A stretch of 11,952 bases of DNA from UBA8653 sp963978155. GTDB lineage: Bacteria > Planctomycetota > Phycisphaerae > Phycisphaerales > SM1A02. This document shows, piece by piece, positions 11,878 through 11,952 of this stretch (within the stretch, counting starts at the first letter, position 1; every line of letters begins with the position of its first letter). A program made the translations under genes and the position numbers. The notes under the pieces are model-generated. The model was given only the letters and a program-made list of their open reading frames with translations, searched no databases and was not told where the DNA came from. The DNA lies in NCBI GenBank assembly GCA_963978155.1, contig CAXBRK010000059.1, forward strand, positions 1-11,952, written 5' to 3'.

Positions 11878-11952
11878 CTTGGACCGCCCCCAAACCCCCC
11901 ACCATTGTTGGGCGTCGGTCGGCCCCCGCCACCACCATTCGTGGGGCGTCCG
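11874..11952 (-). CDS. C-terminal end of an upstream gene, probably a pseudopilin (GspJ-like); start outside window
   Basis: Only 25 codons are present. Translated in the frame whose TGA stop (11876-11874) overlaps the gspK ATG, they give a Gly/Asn/Pro-rich tail with two related units, RPTNGGGGG and RPTPNNGGG, ending FGGGPR. The ATGA overlap matches the other junctions of the cluster, which supports this frame over the two alternatives. One of those gives a run of tryptophans; the other continues across gspK. By gene order the protein would be GspJ or another minor pseudopilin, but nothing in the tail itself identifies it. A Gly-rich tail is likely disordered. Confidence 0.6.
   Translation of the reverse strand, partial: GRPTNGGGGGRPTPNNGGGFGGGPR

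Noticed and set aside
11486..11938. Minus-strand frame of 150 codons overlapping the start of gspK in another frame
   Set aside because: gspK in its own frame has the prepilin-like helix and hallmark motifs; this frame is His/Arg-rich noise.

Overview
The window is a compact block of genes that all read from the minus strand (right to left). It contains eleven complete protein genes and two cut by the window edges. It suggests a high-GC, Gram-negative (diderm) bacterium. The gene set, namely a type II secretion (T2SS) / type IV pilus-like machine next to a DUF502 membrane protein and a small phosphotransfer (PTS) pair, and the style of GspK and of the secretin, remind me of Planctomycetota, perhaps Phycisphaerae. 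That placement is an impression from protein style; nothing in the window proves it.

Layout in transcription order. (1) 11952-4686: a T2SS-like envelope cluster. It starts with the Gly/Asn-rich end of an upstream gene (probably a pseudopilin, GspJ-like), then GspK minor pseudopilin, a large GspL/PilM-PilN-like inner-membrane protein, a GspM/PilO-like protein, a GspC/PilP-like protein with a Pro-rich stalk, and the GspD secretin. The order L-M-C-D matches pilM/N-O-P-Q of type IV pili. (2) 4689-3592: a lipoprotein of unknown function with propeller-like sequence. (3) 3595-2625: an acyl-CoA thioesterase (hotdog fold) and PurN of purine synthesis. (4) 2620-1802: a DUF502 membrane protein. (5) 1762-1010: EIIA (PtsN-like) and HPr, the phospho-carrier pair of a PTS. 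(6) 928-1: the N-terminal part of a P1B-type metal ATPase, cut by the window edge.

Seven junctions are 4-base ATGA/GTGA stop-start overlaps, so much of the block is probably co-transcribed and translationally coupled, joining secretion genes to housekeeping genes. The only untranslated stretches are 7173-7236 (64 bases), 2621-2624, 1763-1801 (39 bases), 1286-1288 and 929-1009 (81 bases). No stretch above 300 bases lacks a gene. I saw no tRNA, rRNA, CRISPR array, insertion sequence or clear rho-independent terminator.

The points most worth following are: a secretin with one more N-domain than usual; an unassigned lipoprotein coupled to that secretin; a canonical EF-hand-type loop in GspK; a hairpin that would bring a strong but distant Shine-Dalgarno into register before the EIIA gene; and a CPG instead of CPC in the ATPase metal-site helix.
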